Origin: Duncaniella dubosii
GTDB taxonomy: Bacteria; Bacteroidota; Bacteroidia; Bacteroidales; Muribaculaceae
DNA: 64,000 nt
Assembly: GCF_004803915.1 (NCBI RefSeq)
Contig: NZ_CP039396.1
Span: 2,418,001 to 2,482,000, forward strand
Direction of reading: 5' to 3'
Below the pieces are notes generated by a model. The model did not search any database and was not told the DNA's origin. It saw only the letters and a program-made list of their open reading frames with translations. The position numbers and the translations under genes are program-made. Every line of letters begins with the position of its first letter. Within the stretch, counting starts at the first letter, position 1. Shown here piece after piece: positions 10,859 to 20,069 of the stretch.

Positions 10859-11500
10859 TTAGCGCTTGCGGTATTTTTCGGCTGCTTCGTGGATTTTTTC
10901 AAGCGCCTGTCGCGTATAGGCTACAGGGTCGGGGGAATTGATGATCGCACCGCTCATTGCTATGCCGTTGACACCGGTCTGCATGATAGCGTCGATATCG
11001 TCGATTGTGATTCCACCGATGGCCACGATAGGGAGCAGAATATCTTCTGCACGCACTTCATTGACTATCGCCGCATATCCGTCGAGACCGATGACAGGCG
11101 ATAGTTTTTCTTTTGTTGTCGTGTAGCGGAACGGGCCGAGTCCTACATAGTCGACATCCCATCCTTTGAAACCCTTGATGTCGGCTGCGGTGTTGGCCGT
11201 GCATCCGATGATTGTTTCCGCCCCCATAGTCTCGCGTGCGAGCAGCGGGTTCATGTCGTTTTTGCCGAGATGGACACCGTGGACCGACATTTCCATCGCC
11301 AGCTCCACACGGTCGTCGAACACGAGGAAGGCTTCGCTTTCCTGACAGAGCGGAATGATTTCAAGTGCAGTCTGGCGGAATTCTTCGTCGCTTGCGTCTT
11401 TCAGGCGAAGCTGAATCCATTTACAGCCGCCTTCGAGCGCCATCTGCACTTCTTCGGCTATCGAGTATTTGTCTGAGGGATGGGTTATGAACTGTAGCAT
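10859..11500 (-). CDS. thiE: Thiamin-phosphate synthase
   Basis: Joins HMP-PP and thiazole phosphate to give thiamin phosphate. The 213-residue barrel shows MSVHGVHLGKNDM, IGCTANTAADI, YVGLGPFRYTTTKE and LPIVAIGGI, the diphosphate- and substrate-binding loops of ThiE. It keeps these better than its neighbour at 11512, so this copy is the likely true synthase. The gap to the upstream paralogue is 11 bases. Confidence 0.93.
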   Translation of the reverse strand: MLQFITHPSDKYSIAEEVQMALEGGCKWIQLRLKDASDEEFRQTALEIIPLCQESEAFLVFDDRVELAMEMSVHGVHLGKNDMNPLLARETMGAETIIGCTANTAADIKGFKGWDVDYVGLGPFRYTTTKEKLSPVIGLDGYAAIVNEVRAEDILLPIVAIGGITIDDIDAIMQTGVNGIAMSGAIINSPDPVAYTRQALEKIHEAAEKYRKR

Positions 11501-11511
11501 ATATTTCTTGT

Positions 11512-12090
11512 TTATAATTCCTTATTGAGTCGGGAGATAAAATCTGTCATCCGGCCGACGTTCTCTCCCCACGGCAGAGCGCCGAGCATCGCAAAACCTG
11601 TGAAATTGTAACGTTTGAGGAAGTCGATGCGTTCGGGATTTACTCCTCCGAGTGCGATGACCTTTGTGGGAGCGCCGCTCAGGCGCAAGAGTTCTTCATG
11701 GCTGTAGGCTGCCATGTAGCCTGATTTTGAAATGCTGTCGAACACCGGGCTGAGGGTCACATAGTCCATCGTGCCGCCGGCCATCACTTCGTCGATCGAG
11801 TGGCACGACCGGCTCAGTCCTCCGCTGTAGCCGTGGGGCGCGACAGGGCAGCGGCGGTTGAGGTGCAGCCCTCCGAGCCGATAGCGGCTGATGAGGTCGA
11901 AGTGGTCGTGAATCACGAGCCGTGTGTGCATCTGAGGAGGGATTGCCTCTATGAGCCGTCGCATATCGGCTGGTGAAGCTGACGGATGGCGCAGGTGAAC
12001 TCTGTCCCATCCGTTGGTGATGAGGGTGCAGACCATCGCCGCTTCATTTTTCTCGTCGATGTTTTCAGGTGTTATTGCGATTTTCAACAT
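11512..12090 (-). CDS. ThiE/TenI-family paralogue, possibly thiazole tautomerase
   Basis: A second, shorter (192 residues) ThiE-fold protein. It has GGLHLNRRCPVAPHG in place of the ThiE GVHLG-x-D loop, then YVTLSPVFDSISKSGY and VIALGGV. In other bacteria TenI aromatises the ThiG product, and tenI-like genes commonly share operons with thiS and thiG. Its place between thiS and thiE fits that role, but a second thiamin-phosphate synthase cannot be excluded. Confidence 0.75.
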   Translation of the reverse strand: MLKIAITPENIDEKNEAAMVCTLITNGWDRVHLRHPSASPADMRRLIEAIPPQMHTRLVIHDHFDLISRYRLGGLHLNRRCPVAPHGYSGGLSRSCHSIDEVMAGGTMDYVTLSPVFDSISKSGYMAAYSHEELLRLSGAPTKVIALGGVNPERIDFLKRYNFTGFAMLGALPWGENVGRMTDFISRLNKEL

Positions 12091-12114
12091 GTGCAGCCGT
12101 CTGTCGTGACAGGT

Positions 12115-12315
12115 CTAACCTCCGTAGAAAGCCTTGATGATTACAATACTGTCGCCGTCGGCAAGTTTTTTCGACGGGCGCAGTATGGCCGGGACTACCG
12201 CTCCGTTGAGCGCCGTGGCTATTCCCTGCGGTTTTATATCCTTTGCGTCAAGAGCGTCCTGAAGGGTAGAGCCTTCGGGAAGTTCGAGCGAAACTTCGTT
12301 GATTGTTATTTTCAT
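12115..12315 (-). CDS. thiS: Sulfur carrier protein ThiS
   Basis: A 66-residue ubiquitin-like carrier ending in the required Gly-Gly (IIKAFYGG), which is adenylated and thiocarboxylated to deliver sulfur to ThiG. The ATG (12313-12315) overlaps the TGA of thiD as ATGA, which fixes the start. No ThiF adenylyltransferase gene is seen in this operon, so activation must come from a protein coded elsewhere. Confidence 0.93.
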   Translation of the reverse strand: MKITINEVSLELPEGSTLQDALDAKDIKPQGIATALNGAVVPAILRPSKKLADGDSIVIIKAFYGG

Positions 12316-13136
12316 CGTCGGTTGGGATTGAAATTTTTTAGTCTTCGGGGAGAGAAGAAGTGGTTGAGAGGGCCGTGGCCTTTGCCCGTAGTGATCCAAG
12401 AACCTTCCTCCAGCGCATGCGTGACATAGAGTTTGCCGAGTCTTACCGCATCGGCAAGGCTGTTGCCGACGGCGAGATATGATGCGATAGCCGAGGAGAG
12501 TGTACATCCCGTCCCGTGGGTATTTTTTGTGTCGACGGCATCGGCACGCAGCTCGATTGTCTCATCACGTTCTCCGAGGTAAAGATAGTCGATTTTGAAA
12601 TCCTTGTTCCCGCTGTCACCACCTTTTATAAGAATGTTCCTGCATCCCATCTCGCGGAGACGGTCGATCTGACGTGTTAAGTCTGTCTCACCTGTCAGGG
12701 CTTTGGCTTCGGCGAGATTAGGGGTGACAAGGGTGCTCAGCGGAAATATTTTTTTCACAAGCACTTCGACGGCATCCTCTTCAAGCAACACTGATCCTGA
12801 GGTGGAAACCATCACCGGGTCTAATATTATGTTGGCCGGACTGTAACGGCTGAGGCATGTGGCTACGGCATCGGCGACTTCGGCGTTGCAGAGCATTCCG
12901 ATTTTTACGGCAAGCGGAGTGATGTCGGTCATCACCATTTCAATCTGATCGGTGACAACGGTCGGTGTGACAGGCATGATGGAACGTACGCCTGTTGTGT
13001 TTTGCGCTGTTATTGAAGTGATTGCCGACATCGCATAGCAGCCTATGGCCGACATCGTTTTAATGTCGGCCTGAATGCCTGCACCTCCCGACGAGTCGGA
13101 GCCTGCAATAGTGAGTACTGGATAATAGGTTCTCAT
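12312..13136 (-). CDS. thiD: Hydroxymethylpyrimidine (phosphate) kinase
   Basis: Phosphorylates HMP-P to HMP-PP. Ribokinase-fold protein of about 274 residues with AGSDSSGGAGIQADIKT at the start and the catalytic anion-hole segment NTHGTGCTLSSAIA near the C-terminus. The start at 13136 (MRTYYPVLTIAGSDS) is chosen because the 20 residues available upstream are not ThiD-like. It is the first gene after the TPP riboswitch. Confidence 0.93.
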   Translation of the reverse strand: MRTYYPVLTIAGSDSSGGAGIQADIKTMSAIGCYAMSAITSITAQNTTGVRSIMPVTPTVVTDQIEMVMTDITPLAVKIGMLCNAEVADAVATCLSRYSPANIILDPVMVSTSGSVLLEEDAVEVLVKKIFPLSTLVTPNLAEAKALTGETDLTRQIDRLREMGCRNILIKGGDSGNKDFKIDYLYLGERDETIELRADAVDTKNTHGTGCTLSSAIASYLAVGNSLADAVRLGKLYVTHALEEGSWITTGKGHGPLNHFFSPRRLKNFNPNRR

Positions 13137-13307
13137 CGCTGTTTTCAAATCATGGATGCACCTCGCGCATACGCAACGGAGGTGGATTTTTATCAAAATG
13201 ACAAAGCGATGGGTTGAAATGATGTCCTCCCGGCCATTGTTAATTGAAAATGGCCTGTGAGTTCGACGGCTTCCATGACATATTCAGAGTCTATGGCATG
13301 AAGCGAG

Positions 13308-13398
13308 GACAAGTGCAATCCCTTCGGCGGTACTAACCGCATCAGGTTCAGAGGGTATCATCTCAGCGGACTGATAAGTGGCCCGCACCCCTTTGTCA
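13308..13398 (-). ncRNA. TPP riboswitch (THI element)
   Basis: On the minus strand the conserved core reads GGGGTGC, then CTGAGATGATACCCTCTGA, then ACCTGATGCGGTTAGTACCG and CGAAGGGA, which is the THI-box consensus. It sits between the thi promoter and thiD, with about 170 bases of expression platform before the ATG. TPP binding should reduce expression of the thi operon. Confidence 0.96.
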
Positions 13399-13401
13399 CC
13401 G

Positions 13402-13433
13402 CAAAGTTAGGTTTTTATATTTGAATAAGCAAA
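13402..13433 (-). promoter_or_regulatory. Promoter of the thi operon
   Basis: Read on the minus strand: TTTG (13433-13430), 20 bases, TAACTTTG (13409-13402), the Bacteroidetes primary sigma consensus. Transcription would begin near 13397, exactly at the 5' edge of the TPP riboswitch. Confidence 0.8.
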
Positions 13434-13560
13434 TAGGATGTGGTTGAAAATTTTTTGCATGGTATAACAGTCATACAACCTAATTTTTATCAATATACCG
13501 TCTGGGATAGTGAAATATAGTTAAAATTGTGTTAAAAACGTATGTTAAACTTTTTTGCCT

Positions 13561-13591
13561 ATTGCAAATTGGCGGCTATGTACTAATTTTG
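13561..13591 (+). promoter_or_regulatory. Promoter of the GLPGLI/outer-membrane cluster
   Basis: ATTG (13561-13564), 19 bases, TAATTTTG (13584-13591). The -7 box is perfect and the -33 box has one change. The ATG at 13633 follows about 35 bases after the expected start site. Confidence 0.6.
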
Positions 13592-13632
13592 TTGGTGATT
13601 CATATTGTAATTCTTTTTTTTACTATTTTATT

Positions 13633-14493
13633 ATGAATAGGCTTATTTTATTCGTCGCAATTGTCTTTTCTTCGGTAGTGAAAGGATATGCACAGCGCAT
13701 CGAGCCGAAAGAACCGGCTATGTTTGAAGTGCTTTTCACTAAACATGTCGTGAGGGACACTGTCTCTGAGGTCGAGAAGCATCCATGGCCCGACGCGCAG
13801 ATGGCCCTGCGTGTAGGCAAGACCTCTGCAATGTTCTACCCGGTGCTTAAATTTTTCAGGGATTCACTTGCCCACTACAATTCGGATCTGTATTGGCAGC
13901 TTGACAGGGCAAATTTCGAAGAGGAGCGCAGGACCAAGGTCTGGAAACCGCTCGGTGGCTGGGAGAACGAATATATTTTCAAAAACATGCCCGAAGGTAA
14001 GTGGACTGTAGCCAACTACTTCGATATGGAGCGCCGGGTCTATGAAGAGGAGATTGAGACACCCGTGTGGGAGATTGCCGATTCGGTCAAGACGATTTTA
14101 GGCTATGAATGCCAGCTCGCCTTCACTGATTTTCGTGGCCGAAGATGGTCGGCGTGGTTCACCCCGGAAATCCCTGTCGCCGAAGGGCCGTGGAAACTCA
14201 GCGGACTGCCGGGTCTGATACTTGAAGCCTACGATGCCAAGCGCCATTATGTCTTTACATCTACAGGCATCGTGAAAGACAATCTTGGAGACGTTGGCAT
14301 CTATATTTTCCGTGACTATTTCAAGACCACCCGCGACAAGTATCTCAACGACCGTTACAAATACATAACCTCCACCACAAGTATGGGCAGCAAGATTGCT
14401 GCGGCATACGGGGTAAAGACGAATACAGACAACGCTCCGAAGAAAGTCAAGAGGACGCCCTACGATTTTGAAGAGACTAACTATCCGCATTAA
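13633..14493 (+). CDS. GLPGLI family secreted protein
   Basis: A 286-residue exported protein with a signal peptide (MNRLILFVAIVFSSVVKGYAQ). The family signature appears as KLSGLPGLILEAYDA, preceded by the conserved stretch TILGYECQLAFTDFRGRRW and WFTPEIPVAEGPW. GLPGLI proteins are Bacteroidetes-specific, of unknown function and often encoded near TonB-type outer-membrane proteins, as here. The frame is open further upstream to 13555, but only this ATG gives a signal peptide. It is a more distant paralogue of the two genes at 17187 and 18047. Confidence 0.85.
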   Translation: MNRLILFVAIVFSSVVKGYAQRIEPKEPAMFEVLFTKHVVRDTVSEVEKHPWPDAQMALRVGKTSAMFYPVLKFFRDSLAHYNSDLYWQLDRANFEEERRTKVWKPLGGWENEYIFKNMPEGKWTVANYFDMERRVYEEEIETPVWEIADSVKTILGYECQLAFTDFRGRRWSAWFTPEIPVAEGPWKLSGLPGLILEAYDAKRHYVFTSTGIVKDNLGDVGIYIFRDYFKTTRDKYLNDRYKYITSTTSMGSKIAAAYGVKTNTDNAPKKVKRTPYDFEETNYPH

Positions 14494-14573
14494 TCCGGAT
14501 GAACCGGGATTGGGATGAAAATATACACTTTTGTGTATTTCCCGTATGGTTTCAACGATGTAATTTTGCCATT

Positions 14574-17156
14574 ATGAAAAAACTCAGTGCTATAATATTG
14601 TTTCTTATGTTCATCGTGTCGGGCGTGTCGGCACAGGTGACTGTCAGCGGTATCGTGATTGATAAGGAGGACGGCTCGGCGATGGCCGGAGTCAATGTCA
14701 CGCTGCGCGACTCACTCAACAAGATAAAGAGCTTCGCCACGACCGACGCGCAGGGGCGCTTCTCGATGAAGACCCGCACCGTCGAGGGTATGAAGGTCAA
14801 GGCCACATTCATGGGCTATGGCGAACGGACTGTCACTCCGGTGGCCGACGCTCCGCTGCGCATAGAGATGGAGCCAGCTGCCTTTCAGCTCAAGGAGGTG
14901 GCGGTCAAGGCCGACCGTATCCGCGAGCAGGGCGACACGATAACATATCATGTGGCATCGTTCGCCCAGAAACAGGACCACACGATAGGCGATGTGCTAA
15001 AGCGCATGCCCGGCATAGATGTAAACAATGCAGGAAAGATTCAATATCAGGGCACTGACATAAATAAATTTTACATCGAGGGCAACGACTTGCTCGGCGG
15101 ACGCTACGGTGTGGCTACCAACGGAATCGCCCACGACGATATAAAATCGGTCGAAGTGATGGAAAACCATCAGCCGATGCAGGTGCTCCGTGGTCTGAGT
15201 TTCTCGGATCAGGCTGCCATCAATCTGAAGGTGAAAAACAGCGCCAAGGCAACATTCATCGCCCACGGCACACTTTCCGGCGGATGGTCTGACCAGCCTG
15301 CGGGAGCTCTTTGGAACGGTGAGATATTCACCATGATGGTGATGGGCAAATATCAGATGCTGACCACTTTCAAGGGAAATAATACGGGGCTTGACCTTTC
15401 AGGCCAAGTGTTTGACTTCACTGCCGACCGTTCCTCGGAGGAGCTTACGGGCTATACGTCGGTCGGAGCGCCGTCGACACCTAATCTTGCGAGAAAACGC
15501 AGCTATTTCAACCGTTCGTGGATGGTTTCTTCGAGCCATCTGTGGAAGACGAAGAAAGGGTCTGACATACGTCTGCAGCTTGACTACAACAATGACCGCG
15601 TGACGGCTCAGGGCATATCGGCCACCACATATTTCCTTGAATCAGGCGATAAGGTGATTCTCGAAGACCGCAATTCGCTCAGCCACCGCAACGCCATTAA
15701 AGGCAAATTCATCTATGAGGCGAATGAAAAGACATATTTTCTCAACAATACCCTTTCGGCCGATCTTTCGTGGAACGACCTGCGTCTCAACACTACCGGC
15801 TCGCTCCCGAATGTCCAGTCGACGCGCAATCCGGAATACTCCGTAACCAACGATCTTAAAATCATTAAGCGTTTCGGCAAAAACCGCCTTATAACCTTCA
15901 CCAGCCGTAACGAATGGAACTCACTGCCCGAGCATCTCACTGTCAGCCGTGATGGCGGCGAGGCTTACGGACAGCAGGTGAAGCAGTATTCGTTCTATAC
16001 CGACGAACGCGCATCGTACGGTCTCGTCCTGAATCGTGTGCTTCTTTCGCTCGAAGGCGGTCTTACCGGTTACTTCCGCCACCTTGACACAGATCTGTGG
16101 GGAGTCGAGCTTGAAGGCATCACCGGGTCTGAAGGGCTGACCACTGACTATCTGCGTGTATATGCCTCGCCTAAATTCGAATGGAGCCACCGCAAAGTTG
16201 AGCTGACGCTCGGTCTGCCTGTCAATTTCTATACCTATTTCTTTTCCGGCGCTCTCGCCGACCGCAGCGAGTTTTTCATTTCGCCGTCGCTCTCGGCCAA
16301 ATGGAAAATAACCCCTCGCATGAGCCTCAGGTTGAGTGGCAGCGCACGCCGGAGTCCCGCATCGCTCCACAACATACATGATGCGTCTATTCTCACCGAC
16401 TACCGCACATTCAATTCGGGGACAGACGACTATTATACCTCTTCCGGCCAGGCTGTGTCGATATCCTATATGTTCCGCAACGCGCGCAAGGGGATATTCA
16501 TCAATGCTTTAGGCCGATATTCATGGAACAGGTCTAAATTCGGCAGTGTCCAGAACATTCTCGGCGACTATATATTCTATTCCTACACTTCACAGCCGTC
16601 ATCGTCACGCGGTGTTCTTGCGTATGCGAATGTCAGCAAGACGCTTGATTTCATGCGTGGCGCGATAGGTGTCAATACGAACTATAACCGAAATGAGAAC
16701 AATATGTGGTCACAGGGACTTGCCATGAACTATATCAACGACTCATTCTCTCTCGCTCCTCATGTCAACGGCAACATATCGTCGTTTGTCAACTGGAATT
16801 TTCGCTTTACATGGAGAAAGGAGTTCCTGAAAATATCGGAAATGCCGAGACAGACCACCGACAATTTCATCTATTCCGGCAGTCTGACTGTCACTCCGTG
16901 CCGGCTTGTGACATGGTCTACTGGCGGAGAGTATTACCGCAATCAGATTGAGGCAGACAACTATAAGAACATGTTTATGCTCGACTCTAAGCTGACGTTC
17001 AACATCACCAAGCGTCTTGAACTCTCGGCATCGCTGACCAACATACTTAACCGCAAGGAATATAGCTATACTTCGTTCGGGACCCTGTCGCAATATGAAC
17101 GTTCGAGCCGTCTGCGCGGACGCGAATTCATGATTTCGGTCTATCTAAAAAAGTAG
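14574..17156 (+). CDS. Outer-membrane beta-barrel protein with CarboxypepD-regulatory-like domain
   Basis: An 860-residue exported protein. It has a signal peptide (MKKLSAIILFLMFIVSGVSAQ), then a carboxypeptidase regulatory-like beta-sandwich (VTVSGIVIDKEDGSAMAGVNVTL), a plug-like region (GDVLKRMPGIDVNNAGKI) and a long C-terminal barrel (ITKRLELSASLTNILNRKEY). It resembles TonB-dependent receptors without an obvious SusD partner. The ATG at 14574 is chosen for the signal peptide and lies 5 bases after a TAATTTTG box. It is embedded among three GLPGLI genes, suggesting one envelope function of unknown substrate. Confidence 0.85.
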   Translation: MKKLSAIILFLMFIVSGVSAQVTVSGIVIDKEDGSAMAGVNVTLRDSLNKIKSFATTDAQGRFSMKTRTVEGMKVKATFMGYGERTVTPVADAPLRIEMEPAAFQLKEVAVKADRIREQGDTITYHVASFAQKQDHTIGDVLKRMPGIDVNNAGKIQYQGTDINKFYIEGNDLLGGRYGVATNGIAHDDIKSVEVMENHQPMQVLRGLSFSDQAAINLKVKNSAKATFIAHGTLSGGWSDQPAGALWNGEIFTMMVMGKYQMLTTFKGNNTGLDLSGQVFDFTADRSSEELTGYTSVGAPSTPNLARKRSYFNRSWMVSSSHLWKTKKGSDIRLQLDYNNDRVTAQGISATTYFLESGDKVILEDRNSLSHRNAIKGKFIYEANEKTYFLNNTLSADLSWNDLRLNTTGSLPNVQSTRNPEYSVTNDLKIIKRFGKNRLITFTSRNEWNSLPEHLTVSRDGGEAYGQQVKQYSFYTDERASYGLVLNRVLLSLEGGLTGYFRHLDTDLWGVELEGITGSEGLTTDYLRVYASPKFEWSHRKVELTLGLPVNFYTYFFSGALADRSEFFISPSLSAKWKITPRMSLRLSGSARRSPASLHNIHDASILTDYRTFNSGTDDYYTSSGQAVSISYMFRNARKGIFINALGRYSWNRSKFGSVQNILGDYIFYSYTSQPSSSRGVLAYANVSKTLDFMRGAIGVNTNYNRNENNMWSQGLAMNYINDSFSLAPHVNGNISSFVNWNFRFTWRKEFLKISEMPRQTTDNFIYSGSLTVTPCRLVTWSTGGEYYRNQIEADNYKNMFMLDSKLTFNITKRLELSASLTNILNRKEYSYTSFGTLSQYERSSRLRGREFMISVYLKK

Positions 17157-17186
17157 TGAATAAATCGGATAAAATACATAACATCA

Positions 17187-18047
17187 ATGAGAAAAATAAT
17201 TCTTTCAGTCCTCATGGCTGCTGCGTCATCATTGTCAATCATTGCAGCCGACTATCCCAAGGCACAGATAAAAGCTGTCTATACCTATAAATATCTGACC
17301 CGTCACACTGACGGTCATGATATTGAGAATACAGACAACATGATGCTTCTCGCATCGCCTGTGGCCTCGCGTTTCTTCAGTGTCAACACCGAGCAATATG
17401 ATTCGCTCATGGCCCGGCCCGATGGCAAAGAAAAATATCAGCTGATGAGCCGTGAGGCCATGAAGGATGCGATTGTCCATGAAAACGGCGAAATGCGCAT
17501 TGATATGTCGCGGGTGAAAAAACCGCTTGACGGGGTTGCATTTCAGGTCACACGCAAGCCGGATGCAGATGTGCTTGACGTTTATGATTCCATGGCCAAA
17601 GAAGATTATGTGTATCAGGTCCCGATGTCCGACCTCTTGTGGGAAGTCGGGGATTCGGTGAAGACTATACTCGGCTACGAGTGTCAGCAAGCCGTCTCCG
17701 ACTATCATGGACGCAGATGGACCGCATGGTTTGCTCCCGATGTGCCGGTGTCGTCAGGCCCGTGGCAGCTTATGGGACTTCCCGGACTTATCATGGAGGC
17801 TGAGAGCGATGGAGGGGAGTATAGTTTCACTATCACCGGACTTGAGGCTGCTGACTGTCCGATAACCCCGCGTCCCGGCGAACGTGACCTGTTTAAGACT
17901 ACACGCAAAAAATTTCTTGCCGAGAAACGTGACAGACACCTGAATCCTGAAAAATATATGCCGGGTGTCACGCTCGTAAACCGAGACGATGCCATGAAGG
18001 CAGCCCTTTCCCATGACTTAATTGAAACAGACTACAAAGATAAATAA
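17187..18047 (+). CDS. GLPGLI family secreted protein, first tandem copy
   Basis: A 286-residue protein with a signal peptide (LMAAASSLSIIAAD). The signature is QLMGLPGLIMEAESDGGEYS, with GYECQQAVSDYHGRRWTAWF upstream. It is a tandem duplicate of the next gene. The first 70 mature residues and the region around the signature are nearly identical at DNA level, while the centre and C-terminus have diverged. Its stop codon shares a base with the next start (TAATG), so the two are translationally coupled. Confidence 0.85.
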   Translation: MRKIILSVLMAAASSLSIIAADYPKAQIKAVYTYKYLTRHTDGHDIENTDNMMLLASPVASRFFSVNTEQYDSLMARPDGKEKYQLMSREAMKDAIVHENGEMRIDMSRVKKPLDGVAFQVTRKPDADVLDVYDSMAKEDYVYQVPMSDLLWEVGDSVKTILGYECQQAVSDYHGRRWTAWFAPDVPVSSGPWQLMGLPGLIMEAESDGGEYSFTITGLEAADCPITPRPGERDLFKTTRKKFLAEKRDRHLNPEKYMPGVTLVNRDDAMKAALSHDLIETDYKDK

Positions 18048-18913
18048 TGAAACGTATCATATTTATCACGTTCTCACTCCTCACAGCTTTTGCCTCGCAG
18101 GCAGCCGACTATCCCAAAGCACAGATAAAAGCTGTCTATACCTATAAATATCTGATCCGTCACACTGCCGGCCATGATATTGAGAATACAGACAACATGA
18201 TGCTTCTCGCATCGCCTGTGGCCTCGCGTTTCTTCAGTGTCAACACCGAGGAATATGACTCGCTCATGGCCACACCTGACGGTCAGGCGAAATATCAGGA
18301 GCTGATGCGTAGTGCGGTTTCAACAGCTCTTACAATTGAGAACGGAGCTTTGTCGATTGACAAGACAAAAGTTAATGTCCCGTCGAGGGGTAAGGCTTTT
18401 CAGGTTACGCGTCGCGAGGGTGCGGACATACTTGATGTCTGCGATCAGGCTGCAAGGGAGGATTATGCCTATACAGTTCCGATGTCCGACCTCGTGTGGG
18501 AAGTCGGAGATTCAGTCAGGACAATTCTTGGATATGAATGCCAGCAGGCGGTGACCGACTATCATGGGCGCAGATGGACTGCATGGTTTGCTCCCGATGT
18601 GCCGGTGTCGTCAGGCCCGTGGCAGCTGATGGGGCTTCCCGGACTCATCATGGAGGCAGAGAGCGATGGAGGTGAGTATGCTTTTATCATAAACAGTATT
18701 GAAGCGACCGACCGTCCTATCACACCGCGTCCCGGTGAACATGAGTATATCAGAACCGACCGTATAAAGTTTCTGCGTATACTCGACGATATACGCAGAA
18801 ATCCTGAAAAAGCTTTTCAGGGTTTGAAATTCGAGGTCAAACTGACGAACCGTTCCGAGTCTATAAAGGCAAAAACCGCGCATGATCTGATTGAGACGGA
18901 TTATAAACAATGA
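18047..18913 (+). CDS. GLPGLI family secreted protein, second tandem copy
   Basis: A 288-residue paralogue of the preceding protein, with its own signal peptide (MKRIIFITFSLLTAFASQA) and the same signature QLMGLPGLIMEAESDGGEYA. Residues 20-70 and 150-215 are almost unchanged. The stretch around residues 85-130 and the C-terminal 60 residues differ. It begins on the last base of the upstream stop codon. Function unknown; it probably cooperates with the barrel protein at 14574. Confidence 0.85.
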   Translation: MKRIIFITFSLLTAFASQAADYPKAQIKAVYTYKYLIRHTAGHDIENTDNMMLLASPVASRFFSVNTEEYDSLMATPDGQAKYQELMRSAVSTALTIENGALSIDKTKVNVPSRGKAFQVTRREGADILDVCDQAAREDYAYTVPMSDLVWEVGDSVRTILGYECQQAVTDYHGRRWTAWFAPDVPVSSGPWQLMGLPGLIMEAESDGGEYAFIINSIEATDRPITPRPGEHEYIRTDRIKFLRILDDIRRNPEKAFQGLKFEVKLTNRSESIKAKTAHDLIETDYKQ

Positions 18914-19002
18914 TATTTAATTTTATCGGACAGCAATAATAAACAATCGTCCTGTTCCTGAAAAAATACGGTGGCTTTGCCGATGATTTTTTCCTGTCCC
19001 CG

Positions 19003-19033
19003 TTTGCAAGGTCAGTGGAAGTTTAGTAACTTT
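19003..19033 (+). promoter_or_regulatory. Promoter directly abutting the HU/SPOR gene
   Basis: TTTG (19003-19006), 19 bases, TAACTTTG (19026-19033), a perfect Bacteroidetes promoter. The expected start of transcription (about 19037-19040) coincides with the GTG start codon at 19039, so the mRNA may be leaderless. Confidence 0.8.
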
Positions 19034-19038
19034 GCAGT

Positions 19039-19995
19039 GTGATCGACATAGCGCAACATATAGAATACTTACTTATGCACCACGAATGTGTAGTGGTGCC
19101 CGGTTTCGGTGCATTCATGCTCAACCATGAATCAGCGCGTTATGATGCCAAGACACAGCGTTTTCTCCCTCCTTCACGGACTCTCGGCTTCAATCCGGAA
19201 GTCCGTCACAACGACGCTTTGCTGCTCGGAAGCATCTCGCGCCGGGAAGGTGTGAGCCTTGAAAATGCACGTTTGACTCTCGATGCTTCAATAGCTGCAC
19301 TTCGCGGACAGTTGCAGCATTGCGGAGAAGTGGTGATGGGACATCTTGGCGTGTTCACGCCCGGTGTTACCTCTGAATCGCCTGTCTTTAACCCTTCTGA
19401 CGATTCTCTCGCAGTCCGTCGTTTCGACGGACTGCAACCTCTGAATATAGTCCCGCTTGACTATGAGGAGAAAGTCGAGACCGAAGCTTACGGTTCAGAG
19501 CCGTCGGCCAACGATCCTGTGGTGATACCTTTCCCGTTAAAGATTGTCGCCTCGGTTGTAGCTGTGATTGTCGGGCTTGGCATTCTTTATTCGACGACAA
19601 GCCTTGTGAGCGGTCCGCGTGTGAATTTCGCATCGCTTGACACCGGCATAAGCTCGCGTATCGAGCGGGTGATTGATTCGACGGTCTCTGTCTCGCGTGA
19701 AATATTGCTCAACATCGCCATGCCTCCTGCAGAGGATGATGAGGCGGTGACAGTTGCCGCGACGGCTCAGCAGACTGCGCCGATCGGACGCTATATCCTT
19801 GTGGTCGGCTCGTTCCCGACCGAGAAAGCGGCCCGGAGTCACATCGCTCAGTGCAAGGACGAGGCGATGAAGATTATCGAGATGGACAGCAATTATCGCG
19901 TCTACGTGGCATCTGCTTCCGACATCAATGAAGCTCAGTCGCTTGCATCATCACTTTCGGAGCGTTATCCGGGAGTCTGGGTGTGCCGTCGCTGA
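19039..19995 (+). CDS. HU-like/SPOR domain membrane protein
   Basis: A 318-residue protein in three parts. An N-terminal HU-CCDC81-type domain (VVVPGFGAFMLNHESARYD, HLGVFTPG) is followed by a single membrane helix around residues 170-190 (IVASVVAVIVGLGILYSTT). A C-terminal SPOR domain (RYILVVGSFPTEKAARSHI) in this family binds denuded septal peptidoglycan. The topology suggests a cytoplasmic HU-like head and periplasmic SPOR tail acting at the division site. The GTG start is supported by the promoter immediately upstream and by the domain beginning at residue 2. Confidence 0.85.
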   Translation: MIDIAQHIEYLLMHHECVVVPGFGAFMLNHESARYDAKTQRFLPPSRTLGFNPEVRHNDALLLGSISRREGVSLENARLTLDASIAALRGQLQHCGEVVMGHLGVFTPGVTSESPVFNPSDDSLAVRRFDGLQPLNIVPLDYEEKVETEAYGSEPSANDPVVIPFPLKIVASVVAVIVGLGILYSTTSLVSGPRVNFASLDTGISSRIERVIDSTVSVSREILLNIAMPPAEDDEAVTVAATAQQTAPIGRYILVVGSFPTEKAARSHIAQCKDEAMKIIEMDSNYRVYVASASDINEAQSLASSLSERYPGVWVCRR

Positions 19996-20069
19996 CGATG
20001 GATTGCCGGTCTTGAACGCCATAATTTATTCCCCCCTCATTATTCCCTCATTCAGATTAGACTTAAACT

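Noticed and set aside
14499..14573. Upstream start for the outer-membrane barrel gene
   Set aside because: The 25 extra residues precede a perfect signal peptide and overlap promoter-like sequence, so the ATG at 14574 is preferred.
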